From contig NZ_BOLP01000012.1 in assembly GCF_016861695.1 (NCBI RefSeq), positions 47,443 through 111,442 of the forward strand: DNA of 64,000 nucleotides, read 5' to 3'. Every line of letters starts with the position of its first letter. Within the stretch, counting starts at the first letter, position 1. Source of the DNA: Levilactobacillus andaensis. GTDB taxonomy: Bacteria > Bacillota > Bacilli > Lactobacillales > Lactobacillaceae. Position numbers and translations under genes: made by a program. A model generated the notes under the pieces. It had not been told where the DNA came from. It worked only from the letters and a program-made list of their open reading frames with translations, and made no database searches. Below are positions 27,726 through 36,870 of this stretch, piece after piece.

Positions 27726-28326
27726 TGCAGTCGATTCGAGAGAGTAGCAAGCAAGTAGTAGACAGAAGGTTCTGGTTGAGTAGCGGGTAGAGCGTGATGG
27801 GAACTAAGGGAAGTAATCAGCCATTTGACATTTGTCATTGCTAGGCTGAATGTAATCGAATTTTGGGGGATTACTGAAGGATAAAGGAAGGAAACGGCGC
27901 TAATTAGCTAGCTGCAACTCAATTATTGAGGGCTAATCTTCGATATCTGGCGGAGAAAAGCCGATTTTGATGGTAAAAACTTATGGACAAGTAAGCTAAA
28001 TGGCCAACCACAGAGCGTGGGCTTATGAATAATTGTGGTATTAATCCATTATTGGTATCCATTGTCCGTGGGTAGGGAGATTATGTTAGGATAGTTGCTT
28101 GCTAATAGATAGATGGAGGAGAACGGCGTTGGTAGCACTAATAAGCGTCAATTTGACAACGATAGGAATATGACCATGAGCGGTCGTTCGTTGCCTTAGA
28201 GGGATAACTAGACGGATTAAAGGCAATTCCAGTGGGTAGGAGCGTCACTCAGAATCGTTCCTGTTTCCTTTTTGTAAGAAATAGGGTAAACTTCACTGCG
28301 AAGTGATAAATGGGGAAGTGGAAACC
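27726..28326. other. Gene-free stretch before the sortase gene
   Basis: About 600 bases with no convincing coding frame, repeat or RNA structure. A ribosome-binding-like GGAGGAGAA near 28113 leads only to a 14-codon frame. A sortase promoter must lie toward the end but is not distinctive. Confidence 0.45.
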
Positions 28327-29037
28327 ATGGCAGAGAAACAACAACCCAAGAAGCACCGGTGGCGGTGGTTCTGGTCGGTAATCTTTCTATTATTAATCGT
28401 GGTCTCGTTGGGCCTGATTTTTAACGAGCAGATCAAGAATTGGTTGATTTCATCCTATCAACCACAGATCACGCGCAAGTCGGTCAAGAAAAGTGAGAAG
28501 CAGAACGCCTCGTACGACTTTAGCAAGGTTAAGTCGCTGGACTTCTCGACGGTCGCTAAGGCCCGGTGGAACACGGCGGATATACACGTCGTCGGTGAGA
28601 TCCTAATGCCGGACTCCAAGGTGCATTTGCCGATCGCTAAGGGGGTCAGCAATGAGGTCTTGGCACTGACGGCGGGCACCATGCGGCCGGATCAGAAGAT
28701 GGGCCAAGGCAATTATCCATTGGCGGGGCACCATATGTCGTCACAGGCGTTGCTATTCAGCCCACTCTACTGGAAGACGCGGGTCGGGCAGAGCATCTAC
28801 CTAACCAACGCCAAGACGGTCTATGTGTACAAGGTCAGTGTGCGGAAGTTCATTCCGGCGACCGACGTGCAGGTCGTAGCCCAGACCAAGAAGAAACTGG
28901 TTACCCTGATTACGTGTGACGCAACCGGTGCCAACCGATTAATGATCCGCGGGACGTACGTGAAGCAGATGGCGTACAAAAACGCGCCAACTTCGGTTCA
29001 AAAAGGGTTCCACGGGAGTTTTAATAACAAATATTGA
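28327..29037 (+). CDS. srtA: Class A sortase
   Basis: A 236-residue membrane-anchored transpeptidase with a basic N-terminus, one membrane helix (about 14-33) and an extracellular sortase barrel. Catalytic residues are His135 in LAGHHMS, Cys197 in TLITCDATG and Arg204 in GANRLMI. It cuts LPxTG-type signals and attaches the protein to peptidoglycan. I use ATG 28327 with GGGGAAGTGG upstream; a GTG at 28303 is a weaker start. The next gene encodes a small LPQTS-type anchored protein, so a local substrate exists. Whether this is the housekeeping sortase or one dedicated to the WxL cluster cannot be told. Confidence 0.92.
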   Translation: MAEKQQPKKHRWRWFWSVIFLLLIVVSLGLIFNEQIKNWLISSYQPQITRKSVKKSEKQNASYDFSKVKSLDFSTVAKARWNTADIHVVGEILMPDSKVHLPIAKGVSNEVLALTAGTMRPDQKMGQGNYPLAGHHMSSQALLFSPLYWKTRVGQSIYLTNAKTVYVYKVSVRKFIPATDVQVVAQTKKKLVTLITCDATGANRLMIRGTYVKQMAYKNAPTSVQKGFHGSFNNKY

Positions 29038-29427
29038 AGGAAATCCTTCGAAAAATGACATTTTTTGCCCAAAAAACAAAAAATGTTGTTTTTTTTTATT
29101 TATTTTTTGCTTGTGAAATTTTTAAAGGCCGTTTTAAGCCTATAGGGGAGGGAAACACAGTACTTGCAAGGGGTTTCAAAAGTTGTTTTACTATACTAAC
29201 GACTATGACTGGTGAGCAAACACCCTATAAACGACTATAAAAAATCACTTATCAAACGATATTTAATTAGTTGGGCACCTAAAGTTACTAACTGTACCGT
29301 GACTTTTTAGGGCCAACAAACGTTGATATAACAACGATTAAATTGTAATGATGTTTATACTATAAAACGATAATTATAGGATAAAATGATTCGACGGGAC
29401 TCGTTTTTCCCCACACATGATTAATTG
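29038..29427. other. AT-rich gap between sortase and the WxL cluster
   Basis: About 390 AT-rich bases. A long T tract near 29089-29110 follows an AT-rich region and may end srtA transcription. No gene or clear hairpin is supported. Confidence 0.4.
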
Positions 29428-29456
29428 TGGACAGAACCGAAAATGCGTGTTACTAT
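29428..29456 (+). promoter_or_regulatory. Promoter of the csc-type WxL cluster
   Basis: TGGACA (29428-29433), 17 bases, TACTAT (29451-29456). It gives a leader of about 106 bases before the LPxT-type gene. Confidence 0.6.
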
Positions 29457-29485
29457 AGCAATGTAATCAGATGAGAGGTCATCAG

Positions 29486-29587
29486 ATGATTCAAACAAGC
29501 ACCATGAAAATGGTACGTTGCAAGTTGGAAAAGGCTAAAAGGATCAAGGATGTGAGGATGGGACAGCGATGCGATTTAGAAAAATAG
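29486..29587 (+). CDS. Possible 33-codon leader peptide overlapping the cluster's first gene
   Basis: ATG 29486 with GAGAGG 6 bases upstream opens a 33-codon frame, rich in Lys, Arg and Met, that ends at TAG 29585-29587, 17 bases inside the next gene. The good ribosome binding site and overlap could mean translational coupling. Its size and composition leave open that it is chance. Confidence 0.3.
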   Translation: MIQTSTMKMVRCKLEKAKRIKDVRMGQRCDLEK

Positions 29588-30006
29588 GATTGCTGATACT
29601 GAGCCTGCTAATCGTCAGTTGGGGATTTCCAATGGCCGTTCGGGCTGATGTCCAGCAATCAACTTACTCGGTAGAGTTAACACCGCCGAAGTCATCATCT
29701 AATTCAGGAATCCTGACATCAGGTAATGACGGCGACCTCGTCAATGAGGGATCCAACAGCGGGACAACGACACCAACGAACGTGAGCAATTCAGGTTCGG
29801 GGGCTACCGTAAGTCAGAGCGCTGACAAAGGAACGCCAGCTACAAGCCAAGGTTTGACCGGCCGTTTACCTCAGACTTCTGAGGAACGCGCAGGCCTAGG
29901 GGCCATGGCAGGTATCATCTTAATGTTGTGTGTTTGGATAGGACTATTAATTGGTAGAAGAAAAGACAAGGACAATCAAGTTGAGGGAGATAAATATCAT
30001 GACTAA
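29569..30006 (+). CDS. Small sortase-anchored protein with LPQTS motif (CscD-like)
   Basis: A 145-residue surface protein: signal peptide (about 1-26, ending VRA), a low-complexity Ser/Gly/Thr/Asn linker of about 75 residues with no folded domain, then sorting signal LPQTSEE, a hydrophobic segment (AMAGIILMLCVWIGLLIG) and a basic end RRKDKDN. The fifth motif position is Ser rather than Gly (LPQTS), as in some lactobacillus LPxT-type signals. This small anchored protein is a usual member of csc clusters. The end overlaps the next gene by 8 bases. Confidence 0.85.
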   Translation: MRFRKIGLLILSLLIVSWGFPMAVRADVQQSTYSVELTPPKSSSNSGILTSGNDGDLVNEGSNSGTTTPTNVSNSGSGATVSQSADKGTPATSQGLTGRLPQTSEERAGLGAMAGIILMLCVWIGLLIGRRKDKDNQVEGDKYHD

Positions 30007-30742
30007 AAAAACTTTACAATTACTTGCTACTGCTGCACTCGTTGCTGGATTCGGATTCACTACTGTAACTGCTAATGCTGCTGACACTACTGAAACTGGT
30101 TCAAAGACGACTACCGCAAAGGTAAACTTGACTCAAAAGACAGTTACGCCAACCGACCCAGACAACCCAAACACCGCTGGTAACATCATGTTAACTCAGG
30201 CACCATCATTTGACTTTGGTAAACAAGAACTCGATGGGGTTACGACATCATACACTAAGAGCATTACTAACACCGCCGCATCAGATGGCGGTATCATGAC
30301 TAGTAACCTGCAAGTTGTTAACCCTGGTGCTCCTAGTGGTTGGAACATTCAAGTTAAGTCTACTGGGCTGGCTACTACTGATGGTGTAAGCTTAAAGGGT
30401 TCTGACATCGCCTTAACTAATGGTGATATCACAACGACTAACAAGGATGCCGCTGGTGCCCTTGATACGAGTAACGCACCAACCTTCAGTAACACATCTA
30501 TTAAGATTGATTTGAACAGTGGGGCCTACGTACCAGTTGCCAGTGCTGCTGCTTCAGTTGGTAAGACAGACACAACTGCCGAAGTTGCCGCACAAGGTGT
30601 TGGTACTTGGAACATGGCCTTTTCTAAAGCTGACTTAAACATCGCTGGTTCTAACGTTGCTGGCGAATACACTGGTAACTTGGTTTGGGCCTTGACTAAT
30701 GCACCTACTGGTATGGCTACTGACCCTGCTCCAACCAAGTAA
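29999..30742 (+). CDS. Small WxL-domain surface protein
   Basis: A 247-residue secreted protein whose signal peptide ends NA-ADTTE and whose mature part is essentially one WxL domain. The domain starts around residue 60 (FDFGKQELDG), and has the first motif region at GTWNMAF and the distal motif VWAL in YTGNLVWALTNAP. WxL domains attach proteins non-covalently to the wall, through peptidoglycan and through DUF916-type partners. ATG 29999 has TTGAGGGAGA upstream; the frame's earlier start at 29951 lies inside the anchored-protein gene. Second gene of the csc-type cluster. Confidence 0.88.
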   Translation: MTKKTLQLLATAALVAGFGFTTVTANAADTTETGSKTTTAKVNLTQKTVTPTDPDNPNTAGNIMLTQAPSFDFGKQELDGVTTSYTKSITNTAASDGGIMTSNLQVVNPGAPSGWNIQVKSTGLATTDGVSLKGSDIALTNGDITTTNKDAAGALDTSNAPTFSNTSIKIDLNSGAYVPVASAAASVGKTDTTAEVAAQGVGTWNMAFSKADLNIAGSNVAGEYTGNLVWALTNAPTGMATDPAPTK

Positions 30743-30787
30743 GTTCTAAGCACTTGGAAATAAAGATCAGGCTAGGGGGGCTGCGTA

Positions 30788-31501
30788 GTGACTAGATATC
30801 TACTATTGATAGTTGCTTCGCTGGCTCTAGGAGTCGGGGCCGTCAGTACAGTTCAGGTTAATGCCATGGCCGATACTTCGAGCGGTAGTATTACCTCTAA
30901 GTCTTCCGTTAACTTAACACCTGGAAGTGGTACTAACCCGGTTAATCCTGTTGATCCGGGTGGCTCTGGTGATAAGTTCCCGGGTGACGGCGAGGATCCT
31001 GGAAACGAAGGTACGGGTTCGACCGGCAAATTGACGCTTGACTACGTGTCAGATTTCAAGTTTCAGCAACAGGGAATTTCCAATGGTCAAATTCTTACGA
31101 CGGCTACAAATCCTAACGCGTTCGTTCAGATTAGTGATCGACGTGCGACAGGGGCTGGCTGGCAGTTGCAAGTGAATCCGAGTGAATTAGTAGGTGAGAA
31201 AGACTCATCCACGATTTCTTCGGGGGCGTCAATCCAACTTGGAGCGGCGGAGTTTATCGCCTCGGGACAGAATGTTTATGCTGCGCCCCAGGTCGTTGCA
31301 ACACCAACACAGCTTATTCCGATTGGTAGTTATTCAAAAATAGCTCAGGCTAATAAGTTCGCGGGTGTTGGAACGTGGATTATGAGATTAAACTATAATA
31401 CGAGTGAACCAACAAACTTAATCGTTTTAGGTTCTGCTGTGACACAGCAACAGACGTATCAAGGCACCCTATCATGGATGCTGACCGATACGCCACAATA
31501 A
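30788..31501 (+). CDS. Small WxL-domain surface protein
   Basis: A 237-residue secreted WxL protein. After the signal peptide (ends NAMA-DTS) comes a Gly/Pro/Asp-rich linker (PVNPVDPGGSGDKFPGDGEDPG), then a WxL domain with GAGWQLQVNPSEL, GVGTWIMRLNY and the closing LSWMLTDTP. The linker distinguishes it from the preceding WxL protein. The start is GTG 30788, with an AGGGGGG ribosome binding site. It lies 45 bases after the preceding gene and is followed by a terminator, making a three-gene unit. Confidence 0.88.
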   Translation: MTRYLLLIVASLALGVGAVSTVQVNAMADTSSGSITSKSSVNLTPGSGTNPVNPVDPGGSGDKFPGDGEDPGNEGTGSTGKLTLDYVSDFKFQQQGISNGQILTTATNPNAFVQISDRRATGAGWQLQVNPSELVGEKDSSTISSGASIQLGAAEFIASGQNVYAAPQVVATPTQLIPIGSYSKIAQANKFAGVGTWIMRLNYNTSEPTNLIVLGSAVTQQQTYQGTLSWMLTDTPQ

Positions 31502-31515
31502 AGAAATTGCATGGG

Positions 31516-31544
31516 TAGCGGTGGCGACAGTCACCGCTATTTTT
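31516..31544 (+). terminator. Terminator inside the csc-type cluster
   Basis: TAGCGGTG / CACCGCTA stem with an 8-base loop, followed by TTTTT. Confidence 0.8.
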
Positions 31545-31552
31545 GTTATAAT
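31524..31552 (+). promoter_or_regulatory. Promoter of the DUF916 gene overlapping the terminator
   Basis: Perfect TATAAT at 31547-31552. A weak -35 (GCGACA, 31524-31529) at 17 bases falls in the loop of the preceding terminator, so the DUF916 gene can be transcribed separately. Confidence 0.5.
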
Positions 31553-31588
31553 ATGAATATCATGTGAGAAAGTCGGAGGCTGGAAATC

Positions 31589-32641
31589 ATGAAGCGTTAT
31601 TTGCGAATATTAATGATGCTTGGGGTCATCTTTACGTTTGGAGGATTAACGCAGAGTACGGCTCATGCTGAGGGAGTTGGGTACTCGGTAGCGGCATCGT
31701 TACCTAAGAACCAGGACGATAAGAGTGTGACTTATTTTGCTCTGCGAGTGAAGCCAAATGAACAACAGAAGTTAAATGTGGTTATCTCCAACACAAGCAA
31801 GAAGAAATCAAGCTTTGAATATGGGGTCAACCAAGCGATTACGAACAATAACGGGGTTATTGACTATAGTGATGCCAATCCTAAACTGGATAGTTCTTTG
31901 AAGATTGGTATTAAGGATGTCATTCAAGAGAAAAAGGCTCAGAAAATTACGATTCCGGCCAAAAGCTCTAAAGTGGTGACGTTATCTTACAAGATGCCCG
32001 CTGATAAGATCAAGGGGATGATTCTTGGTGGCTTTTACGTTCGTAAGCTAGACGTCAACAAGGGGCAGTCAAGCAAGGGTGTTAACATCCGTAACCAATT
32101 TGCTTACGTTATTGGTGTTCGGCTGCGTGAAAGTAGCGCGTACGTTGGACCGAACATGAAGTTAAATGAGGTTAAAGCGGGACAAATCAACTCCTATAAC
32201 CAAGTTCAAGCTAACCTACAAAACCCAGAACCCGGCATTATGTCGAACTTAAAGGTTAAAGCCAAGGTGACGAAGCAGGGTGAAAGCAAAACTGTTTTAA
32301 GTAACCAAAAGTCTAATATGGCGATGGCGCCAAACAGTAACTTTAACTACTCCATTCCTTGGGGTGATACGAAGTTACAAGCTGGTAATTACACATTAAC
32401 GTTAGATGCGACTGCTAAGGGTGGCTACACTTGGCACTTCACCAAGAACTTCACCATTACGCAGGCTCAGATCAATTCCTTAAAGAACAAGATCAATACG
32501 CCCCAACAAAAGAACTACTTCTGGTGGTTCGTTGGCGGTGGGATTCTAATCCTCTTGTTGATTGCGATTATCATTTACCTGATCTGGAAGCGGCGTCGTG
32601 ATGACGATGACTACTACGATGACGATGATGACGAAAACTAA
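31589..32641 (+). CDS. DUF916/DUF3324 membrane-anchored WxL-binding protein (CscA-like)
   Basis: A 350-residue protein with the classic plan: signal peptide (about 1-27, ending AHA), an extracellular DUF916 domain (about 30-150, YFALRVKPNEQQKLNVVISNTS and TIPAKSSKVVTLSYKMP), a DUF3324 domain (about 160-300), a C-terminal membrane helix (WWFVGGGILILLLIAIIIYLIW) and a cytoplasmic basic-then-acidic tail (KRRRDDDDYYDDDDDEN). Such proteins bind peptidoglycan and WxL domains and tie WxL proteins to the cell surface. It is the only DUF916 gene in the window, so it is the natural docking partner for the two small and seven large WxL proteins here. Confidence 0.92.
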   Translation: MKRYLRILMMLGVIFTFGGLTQSTAHAEGVGYSVAASLPKNQDDKSVTYFALRVKPNEQQKLNVVISNTSKKKSSFEYGVNQAITNNNGVIDYSDANPKLDSSLKIGIKDVIQEKKAQKITIPAKSSKVVTLSYKMPADKIKGMILGGFYVRKLDVNKGQSSKGVNIRNQFAYVIGVRLRESSAYVGPNMKLNEVKAGQINSYNQVQANLQNPEPGIMSNLKVKAKVTKQGESKTVLSNQKSNMAMAPNSNFNYSIPWGDTKLQAGNYTLTLDATAKGGYTWHFTKNFTITQAQINSLKNKINTPQQKNYFWWFVGGGILILLLIAIIIYLIWKRRRDDDDYYDDDDDEN

Positions 32642-32656
32642 AATTAGATAATTAAG

Positions 32657-32710
32657 AAGCGTCACGATGAATGACAGGTAGTAACCTGGTACTCATTGTG
32701 ACGCTTTTTT
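32657..32710 (+). terminator. Terminator after the DUF916 gene
   Basis: AAGCGTCAC...ATGA / TCAT...GTGACGCTT stem followed by T residues. Confidence 0.88.
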
Positions 32711-32724
32711 GTCCAAAATAAGTG

Positions 32725-32880
32725 GCAGTTGGTTTTTACAGTCAATTGCCCCTGAATGAATTCAGCGGCTTGTCGCTCACGTGTCTTGCAACACAGTAGT
32801 CCAACATGCCTGTTAAGACACTCCTACTCGTAGTGGCAACATCATCGGGTAATTGACGGCTACCCGTTTAACTACCAGGT
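32725..32880 (-). ncRNA. Possible omega RNA region at the 3' end of tnpB
   Basis: In IS200/IS605 elements the DNA after tnpB encodes the guide RNA scaffold, ending at the element's right end. On the minus strand this 156-base stretch is non-coding and has several hairpins, including GGGTA...TACCC (about 32851-32875). The assignment rests on position and structure only. Confidence 0.35.
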
Positions 32881-34210
32881 TTACCCAGCAGTTGTTAGCT
32901 TCTTAATCTTTGAATATTTGATGCCGCTCAACCAATCTTGTCCCAGCATCTCAATATTCATTGCTCCTAATCGGTCATCATTACAGCGATACTGGCATTG
33001 TTTACACCAATATTCATGAGTATCGTGATGCCGATTGGCTTTCTCAACTAGCCCACACTTAGGACAGCGTTGTGAGGTGAATGCTGGATTCACTTTCACG
33101 ACCGCACTTTGGATAGCCTGAGCCTTGTACGTTAAGAAAGATTCAAGCTGGAAGAGGACCAGGACCGGTGACTATTGCGTAATGCTTTAGGTAAGTCATC
33201 GGTGTTGAATGTCACATTGGTTAAGTCCTCCAAAACGAAAAGTATATGCGCACCGTATACTGCGACGAGTGTCTTAGCTAGCCGATGATTTATATCGGTC
33301 ATCCAGCGGTTCTCTCGTTGAGCTAATTGCTTTAGTTTTCTCTTGGCAGACGTGGTATCTTTACTTTGCAGTTGTCGACGAATCTCCAGAAACTTCTTTC
33401 GCTTACGTAAGATCTTTTTCCCGTCAAAGAATAGCGTTTTTCCTTTACTATCAAAGGCAGTTGCCAAGAACCGTAAACCACGGTCAATACCGACAATCTG
33501 CGGGTTACCTTGCTGATTGAAATCAAGAACCTCTTTGGTAATACCAATATGGAGGAACCACTTGCCCCGGTTATGGACCAATTTGGCAGTACCGAGTTTC
33601 CAGTCATCGGTAAAGTATTTCTCAAAACCTTTATTGGTGAAGTTCAGCTTAGTTCTTTTGCCTAAAGTAGTCATTGAAATTTTCCGCATCTTATCTACAA
33701 AAGAATAGTTACTCTGGCGAACTAAATCCGCTTGTGGGCGACGAAACTGGATGGGCTTTATCAACCAGGTCAGGTCTTTGGGAACTTGAATCCACTTGTT
33801 TTCTTCGTTCTTGTAGCGATAAGGATTTTGCTTCATTTGTTCCTGAACTGTCTTGTAGCGAGCAACAACTGTCCGAAATACAGACTGGACCATCTGACTA
33901 TTGAGCGGTGATTTTTGTCTTAATATTTTGTACAGGTGATGATTGATTTTTAACCAACTCAGCTGAAACTCATGATCAAATATCCATTGACTGACAAGAT
34001 TAGCTAATCGTTGATATTCGCGGCTCATTGCTAGAAATTGATCTGCTTGATTTGTGTCCGGATAGAGTCTCAATTTGATTGTTCGTCCCAGTTTAACCAA
34101 TAGCTACCTCCCCTGTAGATTGGATTAAGTATACCACGTTTCACTCTTGAATAGGGGAACGTACGTTTTAGAAAACGTTAAATTCTGGCATTCATCCCGC
34201 AATCAAAATC
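32730..34210 (-). mobile_element. Decayed IS200/IS605-type element carrying tnpB only
   Basis: A TnpB gene without a TnpA transposase, flanked by non-coding ends with short hairpins as expected of this subterminal-hairpin family. On the tnpB 3' side are CTGAAT-GA-ATTCAG (about 32752-32765) and AGCG...CGCT (about 32764-32777); on the 5' side, AACG/CGTT-type pairing near 34160-34181. Exact ends cannot be placed by eye. It sits between the DUF916 gene and the lectin array. Confidence 0.6.
32881..34100 (-). pseudogene. tnpB: Frameshifted TnpB (OrfB) RNA-guided nuclease
   Basis: The first frame (34100 down to 33132) encodes 322 residues starting VKLGRTIKLRLYP, with RuvC residues Asp206 (IVGIDRGLRF) and Glu291 (LFVLEDLTNV). 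It ends early after RSWSSSS. The second frame continues from about 33150 down to 32881 as FQLESFLTYKAQAIQ, then the zinc finger CPKC...CKQC and the third RuvC Asp (NDDRLGAMNI). All catalytic parts are present but split by one frameshift near 33150, and no classical slippery heptamer is evident, so I read it as inactivated. The TTG at 34100 has GGGGAGG upstream. No tnpA is nearby. Confidence 0.8.
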
Positions 34211-34231
34211 GCAGGTTTTCTGCTTAGTCAT

Positions 34232-34291
34232 TAATAAACTATTTCAAATAAAGATAAACAGCTATGATTATTTCACAATATATCGTATAAT
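34232..34291 (+). promoter_or_regulatory. Promoter region of lectin gene 1 with box shared with gene 2
   Basis: ATGATT (34264-34269), 16 bases, TATAAT (34286-34291). AATAAACT and TAAACA(G/C)CTATGATTATT upstream are shared with gene 2 (36811-36850) at the same distance from the -10 box. The leader to ATG 34504 is about 200 bases; nothing else stands out in it. Confidence 0.55.
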
Positions 34292-34503
34292 TACATTGAT
34301 AATATAACTCTTTAGCGGATTATTATATGAAAGGAAAACCTGTACTTTAATAGACTGGTTACTACTTTTGATATATGTAACGCTGATGAAAGACGCTGAT
34401 TTACAGATGGCGTTAGAAAGAAGTTGTTGACCTGAATCTTTGCATTGTCACTCAAACAAGCAATCAATCGTGACGGTGTTTGACTAGAAAGGATTGGATT
34501 TAA

Positions 34504-36726
34504 ATGAAGATGAAGCACGTGTTGACCGGGGTTATTGCGGTCGCTGCTGCTAGTCTTTTGGGTGGGTCACCAATTATGGGACACGCTGACGATGACTATA
34601 ACCATGCAGTAGCAACGATGCCACATGGCTTGCCGGTAGCCGGTTATTTTAACATACCGACATTTGCGAATAGTGGGGTGCCGAACTCGGCGAAAACGGC
34701 AGACAGTCCGACCGATGAGACGCAGGCAGTCCAGATTACAAATGATGCGAACCAAGTGGGGTCAATCTGGGCGGCACGCGATAAATACTATTTTGATTTC
34801 ACACGTGACCAACAGGCCGCCATGTGGATGTACTTTGGGAATAAAGGGACAACGTTAGCCGGCGACGGCATGGCGTTTGTTATTCAAAATGATTCGCGCG
34901 GTGAGCAGGCCATTGCGACACAGGGGGCCTCAAGCACACCGGCCGTTGGGCAGACCTTGGGCGTTTGGGGGTATGCCTCCCTGGCAGCCAATGAAAATGG
35001 TCAAAACGTTGCTAAACGTGCCATTCAGAACAGTTGGGCGCTGGAATTCGATACGTTTGCGAACAAACAGCGGCCGACCTCACCGAATGACATTCCGGGG
35101 AGTTTTGACTTTCAGCTCACCGGTCCCCATTTAACGGCTAATTATCCTGCCCAATCGGGAACCTATACGACGATGAGTTTTGATACGAAATACTCCTATA
35201 CGCAGATGAATCATGGGATTGATTCCGTCTTGTATGGCGGTCCGTTGATTAAAACGCCGCTCTCGGACGGACAGTGGCACCATGTGACCGTCGATTATAA
35301 AGCACCGACAAACGGCACGACTAAGGGAACGATGACGTATACCATCAATGACAAACAACCGGCGAGTGGGGCGGTTCAACCGAAACTGTCAACGACAACC
35401 ACTTTTGACTACAGTCTCTTGAAAGATCCCGATACGACCGGAACGCATCCAGCTAATACGGGACGGTGGGGCTTCACGGGGTCGACTGGGGCCACCTGGG
35501 AGAATAACTTGGTCGTCTTTGAACAGATGCCTGGGTTGGTCAAGGCAACGGGGGCCGCTAAGATTTACAACCGCAGTGACAAAGATTCAGCGGGGAACTC
35601 CACGGAAGTCACGGCTGGCAAACGCGTGACGGGAGGCGACCGTCTACAACTGGACTATCAACTGAATTATGATTCGGGGCGGGTCGACTGGGATAATATT
35701 TCCGCTGCGGTGCGCTTACCAGATAATGTAAGCGTTGACTCCGGGACGGTCACCTATGCTAATGGCAACACCGAAACTGTAGATTTGAAAGGGTTAAGCG
35801 GTCAAAATCTGTCTTTCAAATTAGGACAGATGCTAAATGCGGATAACCGAAACGCAACGGTTTCCTTGTACGGTAAGGCGGCTAATCCAGCCAGTGAGTC
35901 GACGGTTGCCAGTCAAACGAGCAAGTTCTCCGGTCCCAACGCAATCGTCACAGCCGACACACCGTCGTTTATTCTTGCTCATTCGAATGTCGATTTTAAT
36001 CTGAAGGTGACAAGTGACACGACCGTCTCGGTAGCCTCGACCTCAGCAACGCCAACAATCACTGGGAATGCCGTGTTGACCGGATCAACGCAGACCAGCA
36101 CCGGCTTTACCCTCCACCCTAATTTGAACGGCAAAGATCTCAAAACCGTTCCGGTCACCGTCACTAAGGATACGGCGGGGGGCTACACCGGGGACTTTTC
36201 CTACCAGTTGCCAAAAGACGCCGGCTTGGTTAAGGGCGACAACACGCTGACGTTAACAGCGACTGATGATGCCGGTGGGTACACGTCAACAGTGGGTACG
36301 GTCACGCTGAATGTGGGCAAGTTAGACTGGGGTGTCGTTAATGGGGCAAGTAGTTTTGAAGATGTCACGTTGACCGGAACCAGTCAAACCGTTACCAGAA
36401 AAGGTGATTGGCGCGTGGAAGTTGACAATCAGGTGGGGACTAACTGGAAAATGATGGCGGCACTGACGACACCATTTACCGATGTCGATACGGGGAACAA
36501 GCTTGCCGGGAATCTTTTATACAAAGGTTCGGCCACAGAGGACCCCGTCACAATGTCGCCTGAATCCGTCATCGTGACTGACCAATCAGCGCATCCTGCC
36601 AGTGGGACGACGGATGTTTCTCAGGATTGGAAGACGGACACGGGAATGTTATTAGAAGTTGGTGGCGGTGCGACAGCCGGTGCTTATCAAGGGCAGATTA
36701 CGTGGACGCTAGTTAATGCAGAATAA
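34504..36726 (+). CDS. L-type lectin/WxL surface protein, array gene 1
   Basis: A 740-residue secreted protein. The signal peptide ends at Ala28 (GHA-DDD). An L-type (legume-like) lectin domain spans about 36-345: AGDGMAFVIQND (Asp121, equivalent to the sugar-binding Asp of legume lectins), LGVWG, ALEFDTFAN (residues 179-187, matching the concanavalin A metal-binding ExDxYxN pattern) and WHHVTVDYKAP. Two Ig-like spacer regions (about 350-600) follow, then the WxL domain (about 605-740) with NWKMMAAL and the final ITWTLVNAE. It probably binds wall-external glycans while anchored non-covalently to peptidoglycan. AAAGGATTGG precedes the ATG. Gene 2 is its closest relative here. Confidence 0.88.
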   Translation: MKMKHVLTGVIAVAAASLLGGSPIMGHADDDYNHAVATMPHGLPVAGYFNIPTFANSGVPNSAKTADSPTDETQAVQITNDANQVGSIWAARDKYYFDFTRDQQAAMWMYFGNKGTTLAGDGMAFVIQNDSRGEQAIATQGASSTPAVGQTLGVWGYASLAANENGQNVAKRAIQNSWALEFDTFANKQRPTSPNDIPGSFDFQLTGPHLTANYPAQSGTYTTMSFDTKYSYTQMNHGIDSVLYGGPLIKTPLSDGQWHHVTVDYKAPTNGTTKGTMTYTINDKQPASGAVQPKLSTTTTFDYSLLKDPDTTGTHPANTGRWGFTGSTGATWENNLVVFEQMPGLVKATGAAKIYNRSDKDSAGNSTEVTAGKRVTGGDRLQLDYQLNYDSGRVDWDNISAAVRLPDNVSVDSGTVTYANGNTETVDLKGLSGQNLSFKLGQMLNADNRNATVSLYGKAANPASESTVASQTSKFSGPNAIVTADTPSFILAHSNVDFNLKVTSDTTVSVASTSATPTITGNAVLTGSTQTSTGFTLHPNLNGKDLKTVPVTVTKDTAGGYTGDFSYQLPKDAGLVKGDNTLTLTATDDAGGYTSTVGTVTLNVGKLDWGVVNGASSFEDVTLTGTSQTVTRKGDWRVEVDNQVGTNWKMMAALTTPFTDVDTGNKLAGNLLYKGSATEDPVTMSPESVIVTDQSAHPASGTTDVSQDWKTDTGMLLEVGGGATAGAYQGQITWTLVNAE

Positions 36727-36730
36727 AGCG

Positions 36731-36763
36731 GATGGTGCGGTGGAAGTGAGCCGCATCATTTTT
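36731..36763 (+). terminator. Terminator after lectin gene 1
   Basis: GATGGTGCGG / CCGCATCATT hairpin with a bulge, then T residues. Confidence 0.65.
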
Positions 36764-36810
36764 GTATTGGCGTTAAATTTGATTTATGTCAATCCTTGAC
36801 TAGTTTTCAT

Positions 36811-36870
36811 AATAAACTGTTATAAATATACGGTAAACACCTATGATTATTCTACGTTCGGTTGTATACT
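36811..36870 (+). promoter_or_regulatory. Promoter region of lectin gene 2
   Basis: ATGATT (36843-36848), 16 bases, TATACT (36865-36870), preceded by the same AATAAACT and TAAACACCTATGATTATT boxes as gene 1. A GCGTA...TACGC pairing lies in the leader near 36948-36968. Confidence 0.55.

Noticed and set aside
33132..33170. Programmed frameshifting in tnpB
   Set aside because: No slippery heptamer or downstream stem typical of programmed shifts is visible; TnpB is normally a single frame.
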